Of a stretch of DNA of 64,000 nucleotides, positions 16,672-25,397 are shown piece by piece. Each line of letters opens with the position of its first letter. Within the stretch, counting starts at the first letter, position 1. The position numbers and the translations under genes were made by a program. The notes under the pieces are model-generated. The model was given only the letters and a program-made list of their open reading frames with translations. It was not told the DNA's origin and searched no databases. The stretch is from Hymenobacter glacieicola. Lineage in GTDB: Bacteria; Bacteroidota; Bacteroidia; Cytophagales; Hymenobacteraceae. Location: positions 273,705-337,704 of the forward strand of contig NZ_BMGS01000007.1 in assembly GCF_014640315.1 (NCBI RefSeq), given 5' to 3'.

Positions 16672-16696
16672 CAGTCATAGCAGTTAAAATTGTCTT

Positions 16697-18652
16697 TTAC
16701 AGGATTCGCAATTCTATGCGGCGGTTTTGCTGGCGGTGTTCCTCGGAGTCATTGGGCAGGAGCGGTTTGGTTTCTCCGTAGCCTCTGAAGCGCAAGCGGG
16801 TAGCCTTTACGCCCTGGCTGACCAGGTACGTGTACACCGACTTAGCCCGGTTCTGGGACAAGAGCTGGTTGTCATCGTCGGAGCCTACGTCATCCGTGTG
16901 GCCAGATACTTCCACCTGCACATCGGGGTACTGTTTCATGAAGCCCACGAGCCGGTTGAGTTCCGTCCGCGACTTGGGCTTTAGCTCATACTGCTTGGTG
17001 TCAAAGAACAAGTTATTGAGCACGATGCTGCGCCCAGCCCGGACGGGTTCCAGGTAAATGTCCAAGGTCAGCGGGTCGAAGCTGCGCTTGTCACTATAGT
17101 CAAAGCTCAGGCTCTTCATCAGGTACTTGTCGGCGGCGGCGTACATAGCGTACTGGCGGCCCTCGTTTAGCACCACCGTGTACTCGCCGTTTTCCGCATC
17201 GGAGCCCACGTATTGCACCAGCTCGTCGGTATTCAGATCGTAGAGCTGCACATCGGCCCGGATGGGCTTCTTGGTAAACGCATCAAAGACCCGGCCCTGG
17301 GTGTAGGTACTGGTTTCGCGGGCTCGGATTTCCTTGGGCACCTCAAAGCCGAACAGCTCTACCGGACGGTCGCGCTCCTGCTTGACACCTGGTGCGGCGG
17401 CCCGGGAGCGGGAGCAGAATCCCCGGCGGTTATCCGAGCTGATAAAGAGGGAGGCCTCATTCTCAAAGGTATTAAGCGGGTAGCCTAGGTTTTGAGGAGT
17501 GTTCCACTTGCCGGCCCCGAGCTGCTCACACCGGTAGATGTCCAGCCCACCCATGCCGACCAGACCATCGGTCACGTAGTAGAGCGTGGTGCCGCTGGCG
17601 TGGATGAAGGGCGCCATATCCTTACCCGCCGTGTTCACGGGGGCGCCCACGTTGCGGGCCAGCGTCCAGTTGCCGTCAGCGCCCAGCGTAGTCACGTAGA
17701 TATCTTCCTGGCCTTTGCCCCCGCGGCGGATACTGGTAAAATACAGAGTTCGGCCGTCGGCGGAAAGCGTGGGCTGGGAGTCCCACTCCGGCGAATTCAC
17801 GTTGCGGCCCAGGTTCTGAGGCTTGCTCCAGGTGTTGCCCGTGCGCCGGGAGATGTACAAGTCACAGTTGCCCACGGAGTTCGGCCGGTCGCAGGAGGCA
17901 AACACCAGCGTTTTTCCGTCGCCGGAAATTGTACCCGCGCCTTCGTTGTAGGGAGTGTTGATGGCCGGCGAAATGGAAGCCGGCGCATCCAGGGTACCGT
18001 CCTTGTTCTGGCGGCTAACGAACAGGTCTTCTCCGCTTTCGGCCGTCGGGCGGCCGGTAAACAGCAGAAAGCGGCTATCAGCAGTAAGCGCCGGGAAATA
18101 CTGAAATCGGTAGGTATTCAGCGGGCCGGGCAGCCGCTCCGGTTGAATACCGGTGGGCGCCGCCATTGCCTTCAGGGCAAACTCGCAATTGAGCAGTTGG
18201 CGCTGGGCCCGCGGCGCGTTGCGGGGGCTTTTGGTGGCGGTTTTCAGGTATTTTTTGTAGCTATCAGCAGCCGTGGCGTACTCGCCGAAACTCATGGCTA
18301 GCTCCCCGAGGGTAAAGTAGTCATTGGCCCGGGCGGGGTCCAGGGGAAGCTTACTAATCCCGTCCCGGTACGACTCGAAGGCAGCGCGGTTTTCACCCAT
18401 GGCCTTCAGCAGGGAGCCTCTCATCAAGTAAGGCTCGCCCAGGGAAGGAAACTTCTGGTTGAGCTGGGTCAGCGTTTCAATGGCTTTGTTGAACTCCCGG
18501 TCTTTGGCTTGCTCCTGGGCTTTGTCCCAGAGGTTGCGGGCCTTGGTGTTGGTAGTGCTAAGCTTGGCCTGGGCAGCAGCTGGCAGGGGAACGACCTCAC
18601 TTACGGCTATTGCCAACAACACCACAAACGGAACGGAAAGTAAACGGCGCAT
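16697..18652 (-). CDS. TPR / PD40 beta-propeller / regulatory-like / OmpA protein (PorE-like)
   Basis: A 651-residue exported envelope protein. After a signal peptide (1-28, ending AAA-QAK) come TPR repeats (about 35-170: AQEQAKDREFNKAIETLTQL, PYLMRGSLLKAMGENRAAFE, NDYFTLGELAMSFGEYATAA). Then there are PD40 propeller blades (about 180-430: YFPALTADSRFLLFTGR, EGAGTISGDGKTLVFAS, WDSQPTLSADGRTLYFTS, AGKDMAPFIHASGTTLYYVT). A carboxypeptidase-regulatory-like domain follows (about 450-540) and finally an OmpA peptidoglycan-binding domain (NNLFFDTKQYELKPKSRTEL; EVSGHTDDVGSDDDN; NRRIELRIL). This is the domain order of PorE, which links the T9SS to peptidoglycan in Porphyromonas. Similar proteins are numerous in Bacteroidota, so orthology is inference. 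queE ends 14 bases upstream on the same strand. Confidence 0.85.
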   Translation of the reverse strand: MRRLLSVPFVVLLAIAVSEVVPLPAAAQAKLSTTNTKARNLWDKAQEQAKDREFNKAIETLTQLNQKFPSLGEPYLMRGSLLKAMGENRAAFESYRDGISKLPLDPARANDYFTLGELAMSFGEYATAADSYKKYLKTATKSPRNAPRAQRQLLNCEFALKAMAAPTGIQPERLPGPLNTYRFQYFPALTADSRFLLFTGRPTAESGEDLFVSRQNKDGTLDAPASISPAINTPYNEGAGTISGDGKTLVFASCDRPNSVGNCDLYISRRTGNTWSKPQNLGRNVNSPEWDSQPTLSADGRTLYFTSIRRGGKGQEDIYVTTLGADGNWTLARNVGAPVNTAGKDMAPFIHASGTTLYYVTDGLVGMGGLDIYRCEQLGAGKWNTPQNLGYPLNTFENEASLFISSDNRRGFCSRSRAAAPGVKQERDRPVELFGFEVPKEIRARETSTYTQGRVFDAFTKKPIRADVQLYDLNTDELVQYVGSDAENGEYTVVLNEGRQYAMYAAADKYLMKSLSFDYSDKRSFDPLTLDIYLEPVRAGRSIVLNNLFFDTKQYELKPKSRTELNRLVGFMKQYPDVQVEVSGHTDDVGSDDDNQLLSQNRAKSVYTYLVSQGVKATRLRFRGYGETKPLLPNDSEEHRQQNRRIELRIL

Positions 18653-18666
18653 AGGCGGGTAGGGCG

Positions 18667-19317
18667 CTACGGAATGTCGAGGAACTTATGAGTCTGCAGC
18701 GACACCTGCCACTGCGGATTGGCTTTTACGTAGTCAACAATAAGGGGCATCATCTGGGCGGCCTTGCTCCACTCCGGCTGCAGATACAGGCGGCACTCCG
18801 GCCCAACCGCAGCGGCATGCTGCTCGGCCCAGGCAAAATCGTTCTTGTTAAACACCACGATTTTCAACTCGTGGGCAGCAACCAGTACGGAAGGCAGTGG
18901 CGCCTTGAATTTCTTGGGCGAAACGCAAATCCAGTCCCACTCCCCGCTTAGCGGATAGGCCCCGCTGGTTTCAATCCAGTTGCGGCAGCCGGCCGCGTGC
19001 AACGCGGCGGTTAAAGGGGCCAGATCATGCATGAGCGGCTCGCCACCGGTGATAACCACGTTGCGACCGGGCTCGGCCGTAACGGCGGCCACCAGCTCAG
19101 CAAGGGTTTGACGCGGGTGCGCGTCCAGGGGCCACGACTCTTTCACATCGCACCACACGCAGCCCACATCGCACCCGCCCAGGCGAATGAAGTAGGCAGC
19201 GCGGCCAGTGTTATAGCCTTCGCCCTGAATCGTATAAAACTGCTCCATTACGGGCAGTGTAAGCGCCGCAGCCGCCTGAGTCGGGGCTGCCGACGTAACG
19301 GGAAGTTCGTGCAGCAA
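18667..19317 (-). CDS. queE: 7-carboxy-7-deazaguanine synthase QueE
   Basis: A 216-residue radical SAM enzyme that converts 6-carboxytetrahydropterin to 7-carboxy-7-deazaguanine, on the way to preQ0 and queuosine. The cluster motif is Cys49-x3-Cys53-x2-Cys56 (GGCDVGCVWCD), followed by VITGGEPLMHD, the SAM-binding GGE. YTIQGEGYNTGRAAYFIRLG is the usual N-terminal core. The start is TTG 19317; the internal ATG (complement at 19246-19248) sits inside the conserved LPVMEQFYT stretch and would trim it, so the longer start is preferred. It is the first gene of a unit with the PorE-like gene, and an elaborate hairpin precedes it. Other queuosine genes are not in the window. Confidence 0.95.
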   Translation of the reverse strand: MLHELPVTSAAPTQAAAALTLPVMEQFYTIQGEGYNTGRAAYFIRLGGCDVGCVWCDVKESWPLDAHPRQTLAELVAAVTAEPGRNVVITGGEPLMHDLAPLTAALHAAGCRNWIETSGAYPLSGEWDWICVSPKKFKAPLPSVLVAAHELKIVVFNKNDFAWAEQHAAAVGPECRLYLQPEWSKAAQMMPLIVDYVKANPQWQVSLQTHKFLDIP

Positions 19318-19338
19318 AACGCGTATTCTGAAAATAAT

Positions 19339-19402
19339 AAGTCGGGCCGCTGGGGCGGGCCCGGTGGGTTAGCACCGGGCCTGTTTACCAACGGCCCGAC
19401 TT
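19339..19402 (-). terminator. Nested double hairpin between folD and queE
   Basis: Outer 11-bp perfect stem (19339-19349 with 19392-19402) encloses an inner 8-bp perfect stem (19359-19366 with 19373-19380). On the minus strand the outer stem is followed by TTATTATTTTC. It most likely ends folD transcription about 140 bases after its stop, but it also sits 22 bases before the queE start and might act in its leader. Confidence 0.6.
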
Positions 19403-19542
19403 TAAAAGTAGTACACCGCCCCGAATTCTAAAAGCCTGAGGCGGTTTTAATTGGATTTTGAGGTCCAAAGCAAGGGTTGAAGCTGAGCTATAACCAATTG
19501 GGTGTAGCCTACAGCCGGTGTTGCCTAGCGCTGACGACTCGC

Positions 19543-20454
19543 TTACTTGGCATATACCTCTCCCTTGGCCGTCCGCAGCGTGTTAAGCAGTAGCATGGCA
19601 ATGGTCATGGGGCCTACCCCGCCCGGTACCGGCGTGATATAAGAAGCCAGGGGCGCCACCTCGGCAAAGTTCACGTCTCCCTTAAGCGCCCACCCCGATT
19701 TTTTGGTGGTATCCTCCACGCGGGTTGTGCCTACGTCGATGATAACCGCGCCGGGCTTCACCATGTCGGCCGTAACAAACTCCGGCCGGCCCAGGGCGGC
19801 TACCAAAATATCGGCGGAGCGGGTTATTTCCACCAGGTTTTGAGTTCGAGAATGACATAAAGTAACCGTGCAGTTGCCCGGCTCTAAGTTCTTAGCCAGC
19901 AAGATGCTAACTGGCGTACCCACAATGTTACTACGCCCAATTACGACGCAGTGCTTGCCATCGGTTGGTAGCTCATAGCGACGCAGCAACTCCACAATTC
20001 CGGAGGGGGTAGCGGGCAGCAACGCGGGTAGCCCGGCCACCATCCGACCAATGTTCATGGGGTGGAAGCCATCCACATCCTTTTCGGGGCGAATGGCTTC
20101 AATCACCTTGTTGGTGTCGATGTGCTTAGGCAAGGGCAGCTGCACAATAAAACCGTCAATTTCCGGATCCTGGTTGAGCTCCTCCACCTTGGCCAGCAAC
20201 TCGGCTTCGGTGATGTCGTCCTCGTAGCGCAGCAGCGTACTCCCGAACCCTACCCGTTCACAAGCCAGCACCTTGTTGCGCACGTAGGTTTCGGAGCCGC
20301 CATCGTGGCCAACCAGAACAGCGGCCAAGTGCGGTACCTTTTGGCCGGCCGCCTGACGCTGGGCTACTTCGGCGGCAATTTCCTCTTTAATAGCCTCGGC
20401 GGTCTGCTTGCCGTCAATCAGGCGGTAGGTAGTAGCTTCGGGAGCAGTGGTCAT
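19543..20454 (-). CDS. folD: Bifunctional 5,10-methylenetetrahydrofolate dehydrogenase / cyclohydrolase FolD
   Basis: A 303-residue enzyme of one-carbon metabolism that oxidises methylene-THF to methenyl-THF and hydrolyses it to formyl-THF. It starts at the ATG complemented at 20452-20454 ([20 protein letters not shown]); the longer open frame upstream is low-complexity Arg-rich sequence overlapping the small gene. Signature motifs are [14 protein letters not shown] (with the active-site Lys of YxxxK), [46 protein letters not shown] (NADP-binding), and [16 protein letters not shown] near the C-terminus. It has the usual family length. It lies 11 bases after the stop of a 63-codon gene that is probably cotranscribed. 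Confidence 0.97.
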   Translation of the reverse strand: MTTAPEATTYRLIDGKQTAEAIKEEIAAEVAQRQAAGQKVPHLAAVLVGHDGGSETYVRNKVLACERVGFGSTLLRYEDDITEAELLAKVEELNQDPEIDGFIVQLPLPKHIDTNKVIEAIRPEKDVDGFHPMNIGRMVAGLPALLPATPSGIVELLRRYELPTDGKHCVVIGRSNIVGTPVSILLAKNLEPGNCTVTLCHSRTQNLVEITRSADILVAALGRPEFVTADMVKPGAVIIDVGTTRVEDTTKKSGWALKGDVNFAEVAPLASYITPVPGGVGPMTIAMLLLNTLRTAKGEVYAK

Positions 20455-20465
20455 GGGTACGGGGG

Positions 20466-20657
20466 TTAGGCTAAATCCTGCGGTTGGTCGGGAATGCGTT
20501 TGTGGTCGTGGGCGGCAATGGCGGCGGTACCGGCGGCTTGCAGCGCGGCTTCCATGGCGGGCCAATCGTCGCGCCACCGGAACTTGCGCTCCTGCCCTTT
20601 GATGATCTTGTCTAGTTGCTCCTGGCTTGTACAGTTCTTGAGAAGGGTATCGGACAT
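20466..20657 (-). CDS. Small conserved-looking hypothetical protein upstream of folD
   Basis: A 63-residue protein starting at the ATG complemented at 20655-20657 ([20 protein letters not shown]). It is soluble, with an amphipathic charged N-terminal half ([20 protein letters not shown]), then [20 protein letters not shown] and a polar tail. I do not recognise the family. It is supported by its position (109 bases after the end of lepA, past the lepA terminator, and 11 bases before the folD start), by a clean start, and by GC bias like its neighbours. It probably forms a two-gene unit with folD. Confidence 0.55.
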   Translation of the reverse strand: MSDTLLKNCTSQEQLDKIIKGQERKFRWRDDWPAMEAALQAAGTAAIAAHDHKRIPDQPQDLA

Positions 20658-20728
20658 GTTTTGCGATGGTAAATCATTACACGCCGTGTCAAGAAGTGCA
20701 TGAGGTGAAAAAAGAAGTGCGGTAACAA

Positions 20729-20759
20729 CAAAAAGCGCGGCCCGTTTCGGAGCCGCGCT
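20729..20759 (-). terminator. Terminator of lepA
   Basis: Stem 20734-20741 with 20752-20759 (AGCGCGGC/GCCGCGCT), 10-nt loop; on the minus strand followed by TTTTTGTTGTT. Confidence 0.85.
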
Positions 20760-20766
20760 GGGGGTA

Positions 20767-22554
20767 TTAGTCGATTTTAAGAACGGCCAGGAAGGCCTCT
20801 TGTGGGATTTCAACGGAGCCCACCTGACGCATCCGCTTCTTGCCTTCCTTTTGCTTCTCGAGCAGTTTGCGCTTACGGCTGATGTCGCCGCCGTAACACT
20901 TGGCAATTACGTTTTTGCGCAGGGCTTTCACCGTTTCCCGGGCAATGATTTTCTGCCCAATGCTGGCCTGAATGGCAATTTCAAACTGCTGGCGGGGTAG
21001 CAATTCCCGGAGCTTTTCGCAGAGGCGGCGGCCCCAGTCGTAGCTCTTGGAACGGTGCACGATGGCCGACAACGCATCGACCTTCTCGCCATTCAGCATT
21101 ACGTCCAGCTTCACCATGTCCGACTCACGGAAGCCGATCAGCTCGTAGTCGAGGGAAGCGTAGCCGCGGCTGATGGTTTTGAGCTTGTCAAAGAAATCAA
21201 ACACGATTTCTGACAGGGGCAGCTCGAAGGTCAGCTCTACCCGCTCCGAAGTTAGGTAACTCTGACCCTTGATAATGCCGCGCTTCTCCATGCAGAGCGT
21301 GATAATGGGCCCTACGTAATCAGCCGCCGTGATGATCTGGGCTTTGATGTAGGGCTCCTCGATCAGCTTAATCATGTTCGGCTCCGGCATTTCGCTCGGC
21401 GCGTTGATGGTCAGGCGCTGATCTTTGGTGCCAGTAGCGTGGAACTGCACTGAGGGCACGGTAGTAATTACCGTCATGTTAAACTCGCGCTCCAGGCGCT
21501 CCTGCACAATTTCCATGTGCAGCATACCCAGGAAGCCGCACCGGAAGCCGAAGCCCAGAGCCACCGACGTTTCAGGCTCCCACACCAGGGAGGCGTCATT
21601 GAGCTGGAGCTTTTCCATGCAGGAACGCAGCTCCTCATACTCAGTGGTATCTACGGGGTAAATGCCGGCGAATACCATGGGCTTGACATCCTCGAAGCCC
21701 TGAATGGCTTCGGCCGTGGGCCGCGCTACGTGCGTGATGGTGTCCCCTACTTTTACTTCGCGGGCCTCCTTGATGCCGGAAATCAGGTAGCCCACGTTGC
21801 CGGCCCCAATTTCGGGCCGGGGCTCCTGGTTCAAGCCCAGAATACCAATTTCATCGGCGCCGTACTCCTTGCCCGTGGCCATGAACCGGAGCTTGTCGCC
21901 CTTGCGCATGGTGCCGTTCTTGATGCGGAACAGTACCTCAATGCCCCGGTAGGAGTTGAATACGGAGTCAAAAATCAGGGCTTGGAGCGGGGCTTCCGGG
22001 TCGCCTTGGGGCGCCGGAATTCGCTCACAAATGGCGTTCAGAATGGCTTCGATACCAATGCCGGATTTGCCCGAGGCCGGAATGATTTCTTCCCGCTCGC
22101 AGCCAATCAGGTCCACAATTTCGTCCGACACCTCCTCCGGCATGGAGTGGGGCAGATCAATTTTATTGAGAACGGGGATTATGGTCAGGTCGGAGCCGAT
22201 GGCCAGGTAGAGGTTGCTGATAGTCTGGGCCTCGATGCCCTGGGAGGAATCCACAATCAGCAGGGCGCCCTCGCAGGCAGCAATGGAGCGGGATACTTCG
22301 TAGCTAAAGTCGACGTGACCGGGCGTATCAATCAGGTTGAGCGTGTACTGCTCGCCCTTGTACTGATACTGCATCTGGATGGCGTGGCTCTTGATGGTGA
22401 TGCCCCGCTCCCGCTCCAGGTCCATATTGTCGAGCAGCTGAGCTTGCATATCGCGCTTGGCTACCGTGCTGGTAAATTCCAAGAGGCGGTCGGCCAGGGT
22501 GCTCTTGCCGTGGTCGATGTGGGCGATGATGCAGAAATTGCGGATGTTCTTCAC
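20767..22554 (-). CDS. lepA: Elongation factor 4 (LepA)
   Basis: A 595-residue ribosomal GTPase. The G domain starts at once: [24 protein letters not shown] (G1), [14 protein letters not shown] (G2), [18 protein letters not shown] (G3) and NKIDLP (G4). The EF-G-like domains II, III and V follow, and the LepA-specific C-terminal domain is present ([20 protein letters not shown], then [18 protein letters not shown] and [23 protein letters not shown]). The length fits the family. A TACCTTCG box lies on the minus strand at 22584-22577, 23 bases before the start, with no clear upstream TTG. It is a single-gene unit with its own terminator. Confidence 0.98.
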   Translation of the reverse strand: MKNIRNFCIIAHIDHGKSTLADRLLEFTSTVAKRDMQAQLLDNMDLERERGITIKSHAIQMQYQYKGEQYTLNLIDTPGHVDFSYEVSRSIAACEGALLIVDSSQGIEAQTISNLYLAIGSDLTIIPVLNKIDLPHSMPEEVSDEIVDLIGCEREEIIPASGKSGIGIEAILNAICERIPAPQGDPEAPLQALIFDSVFNSYRGIEVLFRIKNGTMRKGDKLRFMATGKEYGADEIGILGLNQEPRPEIGAGNVGYLISGIKEAREVKVGDTITHVARPTAEAIQGFEDVKPMVFAGIYPVDTTEYEELRSCMEKLQLNDASLVWEPETSVALGFGFRCGFLGMLHMEIVQERLEREFNMTVITTVPSVQFHATGTKDQRLTINAPSEMPEPNMIKLIEEPYIKAQIITAADYVGPIITLCMEKRGIIKGQSYLTSERVELTFELPLSEIVFDFFDKLKTISRGYASLDYELIGFRESDMVKLDVMLNGEKVDALSAIVHRSKSYDWGRRLCEKLRELLPRQQFEIAIQASIGQKIIARETVKALRKNVIAKCYGGDISRKRKLLEKQKEGKKRMRQVGSVEIPQEAFLAVLKID

Positions 22555-22821
22555 TAGAGGCGGTTTTTTCCAGAGGCGAAGGTACGAAAAACGACCCGTA
22601 AAAGCTAACGGAGCCCGTTTGCCCAGCCCGCCCCCTGTGCCCGGGGTTAGCCGGTTGGGCTGTACTTGCCGGTCAGCCCCTCCCCCTTCCCACCGCTGTA
22701 GAACCGCCTGCCTAGGCTAAGCCAGAGCCGGGCCAGTACTACCGCCCCGCCTACCAGAACTATGCGCTGCGGATGCCGTTCTTAACTGAACACTTTCTTT
22801 CCTGCTAACCAGATAACTCGT

Positions 22822-23229
22822 ATGGGCATTACTCTTCAGCAAGCGCAACTGGCCGTGCAGGCCGCGCACGAAAAGGCGCAGCAAATGGGCGTCAAAATGA
22901 ACATTGCCGTGGTTGACTCCGGCGCCAACCTCGTGGCCTTTATCCGCATGGATGATGCCTGGCTGGGCTCCCTGGATATCTCCATTAAGAAAGCCAAGAC
23001 GGCGCGCTTCTTTGACATGCCCACGGGGGCCATTGGGGGCCTCTCCCAGCCCGGCGGCTCCTTGTACAACATTGAGCATTCCAACGGGGGCCTGATTACC
23101 TTCCCGGGCGGGATTCCGCTCAAGAACCGCGAGGGCCAGATATTCGGCGCCATTGGCGTGTCGGGCAGCACCGTGGAGGACGACCATGCGGTGGCTGAGG
23201 CGGGCGTACAGGCGCTGTCGGGCCAATAA
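22822..23229 (+). CDS. GlcG/HbpS family heme-binding-type protein
   Basis: A 135-residue protein filling the whole GlcG/HbpS (DUF336) domain: [20 protein letters not shown], then [55 protein letters not shown] and [13 protein letters not shown]. The family forms octamers and some members bind heme or corrinoids, or act with two-component systems; others sit in diol or glycolate operons. There is no signal peptide, so this one is cytoplasmic. It is alone here, with a hairpin downstream, and gives no clue to a ligand. Confidence 0.9.
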   Translation: MGITLQQAQLAVQAAHEKAQQMGVKMNIAVVDSGANLVAFIRMDDAWLGSLDISIKKAKTARFFDMPTGAIGGLSQPGGSLYNIEHSNGGLITFPGGIPLKNREGQIFGAIGVSGSTVEDDHAVAEAGVQALSGQ

Positions 23230-23280
23230 ACTAGCATAACGCCACGCGGCAACCGAGGAGGACGCCGGGCCCAACAGGGG

Positions 23281-23317
23281 CGGCCGGGGTGCGGGAAAGC
23301 GCCCTGGCCGTTTTGTT
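23281..23317 (+). terminator. Terminator after the GlcG/HbpS-like gene
   Basis: GC-rich 12-bp imperfect stem (23281-23292 with 23299-23310), loop GGGAAA, followed by TTTTGTT. Confidence 0.65.
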
Positions 23318-23409
23318 GCCGGCACCTTTTGCCGCCGCCGCCACCTGCGACGGCCGTATATTGCAGGCCACCTACCAAGGCGGCGCGCTGCCTTGTCCTG
23401 TTTTCTAGA

Positions 23410-24261
23410 ATGCCACCCAGATATTGTTTACTGCTTTTATTCTCGCTGGTCAGCCTCAGCCTGCGGGCTCAGAACATCATCCTCGAAGGCCGTATTCTGA
23501 ACACGCACACCAATGAGCCCGTGCCCTTTGCTACGCTGGGCGTACCGGGCCGGGGGCTGGGCACCGTGGCCGATGAGCAGGGCCGCTACCTGCTGCGCCT
23601 ACCCGATCTGCGGGATACGCTCGTGGTTACTTGCGTAGGTTTTTCCCGGCAGGTTGTCTTACCCACGGCCCTGGCGGCCGGCCAGCGCGAGTTTCGGCTG
23701 GCCCCGCAGGAGCAGGCCCTAGGCGCGGTGGTGGTGGAGCACCGCCGGGTGCATCCGGGCCAGCTGGGCCGCAGCAAGGAAAAGGCCGATGTGCTATGGA
23801 CGGGAGGCTCAAGCGGCAAAGAAACCGTGGACGACGAGTGGGGCTGGGAGCTGGGCACCGTGCTGCGGCCTACCCATCGCACTTACCTCGAAGAATTTCA
23901 CGTTTTTCTAGCCGCCAACACCTACGAGCACCTGCGCTTCCGCCTGAACCTGTACGCGCTGGAGCAGGGCCGACCGGGCCGGGCACTACTCTCCCGCGAC
24001 GTACAATTGGTGTGCAGCAACCGCCAACGGGGTTGGCTCACGCTGGATCTGCGGCCCTACGAAATCATGCTGGAATCCCAGCCGGTAGTAGCCACCCTTC
24101 AGTGGCTGCAAAGCGAGAAAACCAATCCGTGGGAAAAGTACTTTTCCATACCCGTAACGCGCCAGCCCAAGCACGTAATGGTGGAACGCGAAAATAGCGA
24201 GGCCGCCTGGACTACCCACGCCCTGCAGCCGAGTTTGTACTTCACGGTAATGACGGAATGA
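23410..24261 (+). CDS. Carboxypeptidase-regulatory-like surface/periplasmic protein (paralog A)
   Basis: A 283-residue exported protein started at ATG 23410 (MPPRYCLLLLFSLVSLSLRA, signal peptide); the frame upstream is proline-rich leader. Residues about 22-105 are a carboxypeptidase D regulatory-like beta-sandwich (ILEGRILNTHTNEPVPFATL, GLGTVADEQGRYLLRLPD, DTLVVTCVGF). This is the fold at the start of TonB-dependent receptors, but no barrel follows. The C-terminal 140 residues (WELGTVLRPTHRTYLEEFHV, FRLNLYALEQGRP, LLSRDVQLVCSNRQRGWLTL) form another beta-rich domain shared with the gene at 25398-26273. The two paralogs flank the Uma2/MafI-like pair. Its role is unknown. Confidence 0.75.
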   Translation: MPPRYCLLLLFSLVSLSLRAQNIILEGRILNTHTNEPVPFATLGVPGRGLGTVADEQGRYLLRLPDLRDTLVVTCVGFSRQVVLPTALAAGQREFRLAPQEQALGAVVVEHRRVHPGQLGRSKEKADVLWTGGSSGKETVDDEWGWELGTVLRPTHRTYLEEFHVFLAANTYEHLRFRLNLYALEQGRPGRALLSRDVQLVCSNRQRGWLTLDLRPYEIMLESQPVVATLQWLQSEKTNPWEKYFSIPVTRQPKHVMVERENSEAAWTTHALQPSLYFTVMTE

Positions 24262-24330
24262 GCAAGACTACCATAGCTGGTCTGCCGACTCGTTTTTGCG
24301 TATCTTCCGCTTGTCTACAATAGCTCCGTT

Positions 24331-24933
24331 ATGCGCCCTACTATCACCGAAGACGTTATTACGCTCCGCAGCCCGGTGCTGGCCAATATGTCGGACGACG
24401 AGTTTTTCGACTTCTGCCAGTTGAACTCCGACTTGCGGATTGAGCGTACTGCCAACCACGAAATACTACTTATGTCGTCTACTGGCAGCCGTTCCGGCAA
24501 ACGCAACGCCCGCCTTACCGGGCAACTATACAGCTGGTATGCTCAGCACTCACAACAAGGCGAGGTATTCGATTCCAACACCGGTTTTACCCTCCCCGAT
24601 GGCTCCGTACTGTCGCCGGATGCTTCCTGGGTTTCGGCAGCCAAGTGGAACGCCCTGACCACCGAACAGCAGGACAAATTTGCGCCTGTATGCCCGGAGT
24701 TTGTAGTAGAGCTGAAATCGGCTACCGACTCCCTGAAAACCCTACAGGCCAAAATGCTCGACTGGCTCCGCAACGGTGCCCAACTGGCGTGGTTCATCGT
24801 GCCGGAAACCGAAACCGCCTACCTCTACCGCCCCGGCCAACCCGAGCCGGAAGTGGTGCAAGGCTTTGAGAAGGAGCTATCCGGCGAAGCCGTACTGCCG
24901 GGGTTCCAGCTACGGCTGGTGGAGCTGCGGTAA
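24331..24933 (+). CDS. Uma2 family (DUF820) PD-(D/E)XK endonuclease-like protein
   Basis: A 200-residue protein of the Uma2 family, a restriction-endonuclease-fold group abundant in cyanobacteria and Bacteroidota, whose biological role is unclear. Visible family features are MSDDEFFDFCQLNSDLRIER, an early NGxxLxMS-like strand (NHEILLMSSTGSRSG), FDSNTGFTLPDGSVLSPDASW with Asp97, and FVVELKSATDSL with Glu127 and Lys129 giving the D...ExK triad. After this come KMLDWLRNGAQLAWFIVP and a C-terminal VLPGFQLRL strand. The stop is only 2 bases from the next ATG, so the two genes are translationally coupled. It lies between two paralogous surface-protein genes. Confidence 0.92.
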   Translation: MRPTITEDVITLRSPVLANMSDDEFFDFCQLNSDLRIERTANHEILLMSSTGSRSGKRNARLTGQLYSWYAQHSQQGEVFDSNTGFTLPDGSVLSPDASWVSAAKWNALTTEQQDKFAPVCPEFVVELKSATDSLKTLQAKMLDWLRNGAQLAWFIVPETETAYLYRPGQPEPEVVQGFEKELSGEAVLPGFQLRLVELR

Positions 24934-24935
24934 GT

Positions 24936-25295
24936 ATGTGGAGTTGGTGGAAAGAGTATCACCGTCTAAAGCAGCGGGAACAGTTGGTTGCAACGCTACT
25001 GGCCGCCTCTTACGAAGCAGGCTTGCTGCCGCGTGATTACGCCTATGCACAAGACATGCTTTTAGTAGGCGAATATGGCTGTGCCTTCGACATCATTGTT
25101 CAACAGCTTTATGAGCATGAGGTGGAAATATCTCCAAACTTGTTTGCGCTTGTAAAACGGGCCGCTGATTCGATATTACTAACCCCTGGGAGTTATTTTT
25201 TTCTTCGTGAGCTTATTAGGTCACCTGACCATATCCCTCTTCCCATCAGAAAGAAAGTGGCTTCCCTGATTAGTTCTCTGCGTCTAGCGCAGTAA
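24936..25295 (+). CDS. MafI-like immunity family protein
   Basis: A 119-residue all-helical soluble protein. The segment AYAQDMLLVGEYGCAFDIIV, then QQLYEHEVEISPNLFALVKR is, as I remember it, the core of the MafI immunity family: (A/E)xxMLxxGExGxAxExLxxQLYE(Y/H)xxxIS. These proteins are known from neutralising MafB-type polymorphic toxins in Neisseria and occur as orphans elsewhere. Here there is no toxin gene with RHS or MafB features. The only coupled partner is the Uma2 nuclease gene 2 bases upstream. Whether it inhibits that nuclease or is a stray immunity gene is inference. A clean terminator follows at once. Confidence 0.65.
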   Translation: MWSWWKEYHRLKQREQLVATLLAASYEAGLLPRDYAYAQDMLLVGEYGCAFDIIVQQLYEHEVEISPNLFALVKRAADSILLTPGSYFFLRELIRSPDHIPLPIRKKVASLISSLRLAQ

Positions 25296-25305
25296 TATCA
25301 TTAAA

Positions 25306-25333
25306 GCCCCGCGCCCACCTCGCGGGGCCTTTT
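25306..25333 (+). terminator. Terminator of the Uma2/MafI-like unit
   Basis: Stem GCCCCGCG/CGCGGGGC (25306-25313, 25321-25328), 7-nt loop, then CTTTTT. Confidence 0.9.
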
Positions 25334-25397
25334 TATGCGCCTTGCAACGCTCTGTACCTACCGCTGCTCTTCTGCCTGAACCTATTCGGCAAGTTAT

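Noticed and set aside
21517..22557. 346-codon open frame antisense to lepA
   Set aside because: Same reason: a GC-bias shadow over a certain gene.
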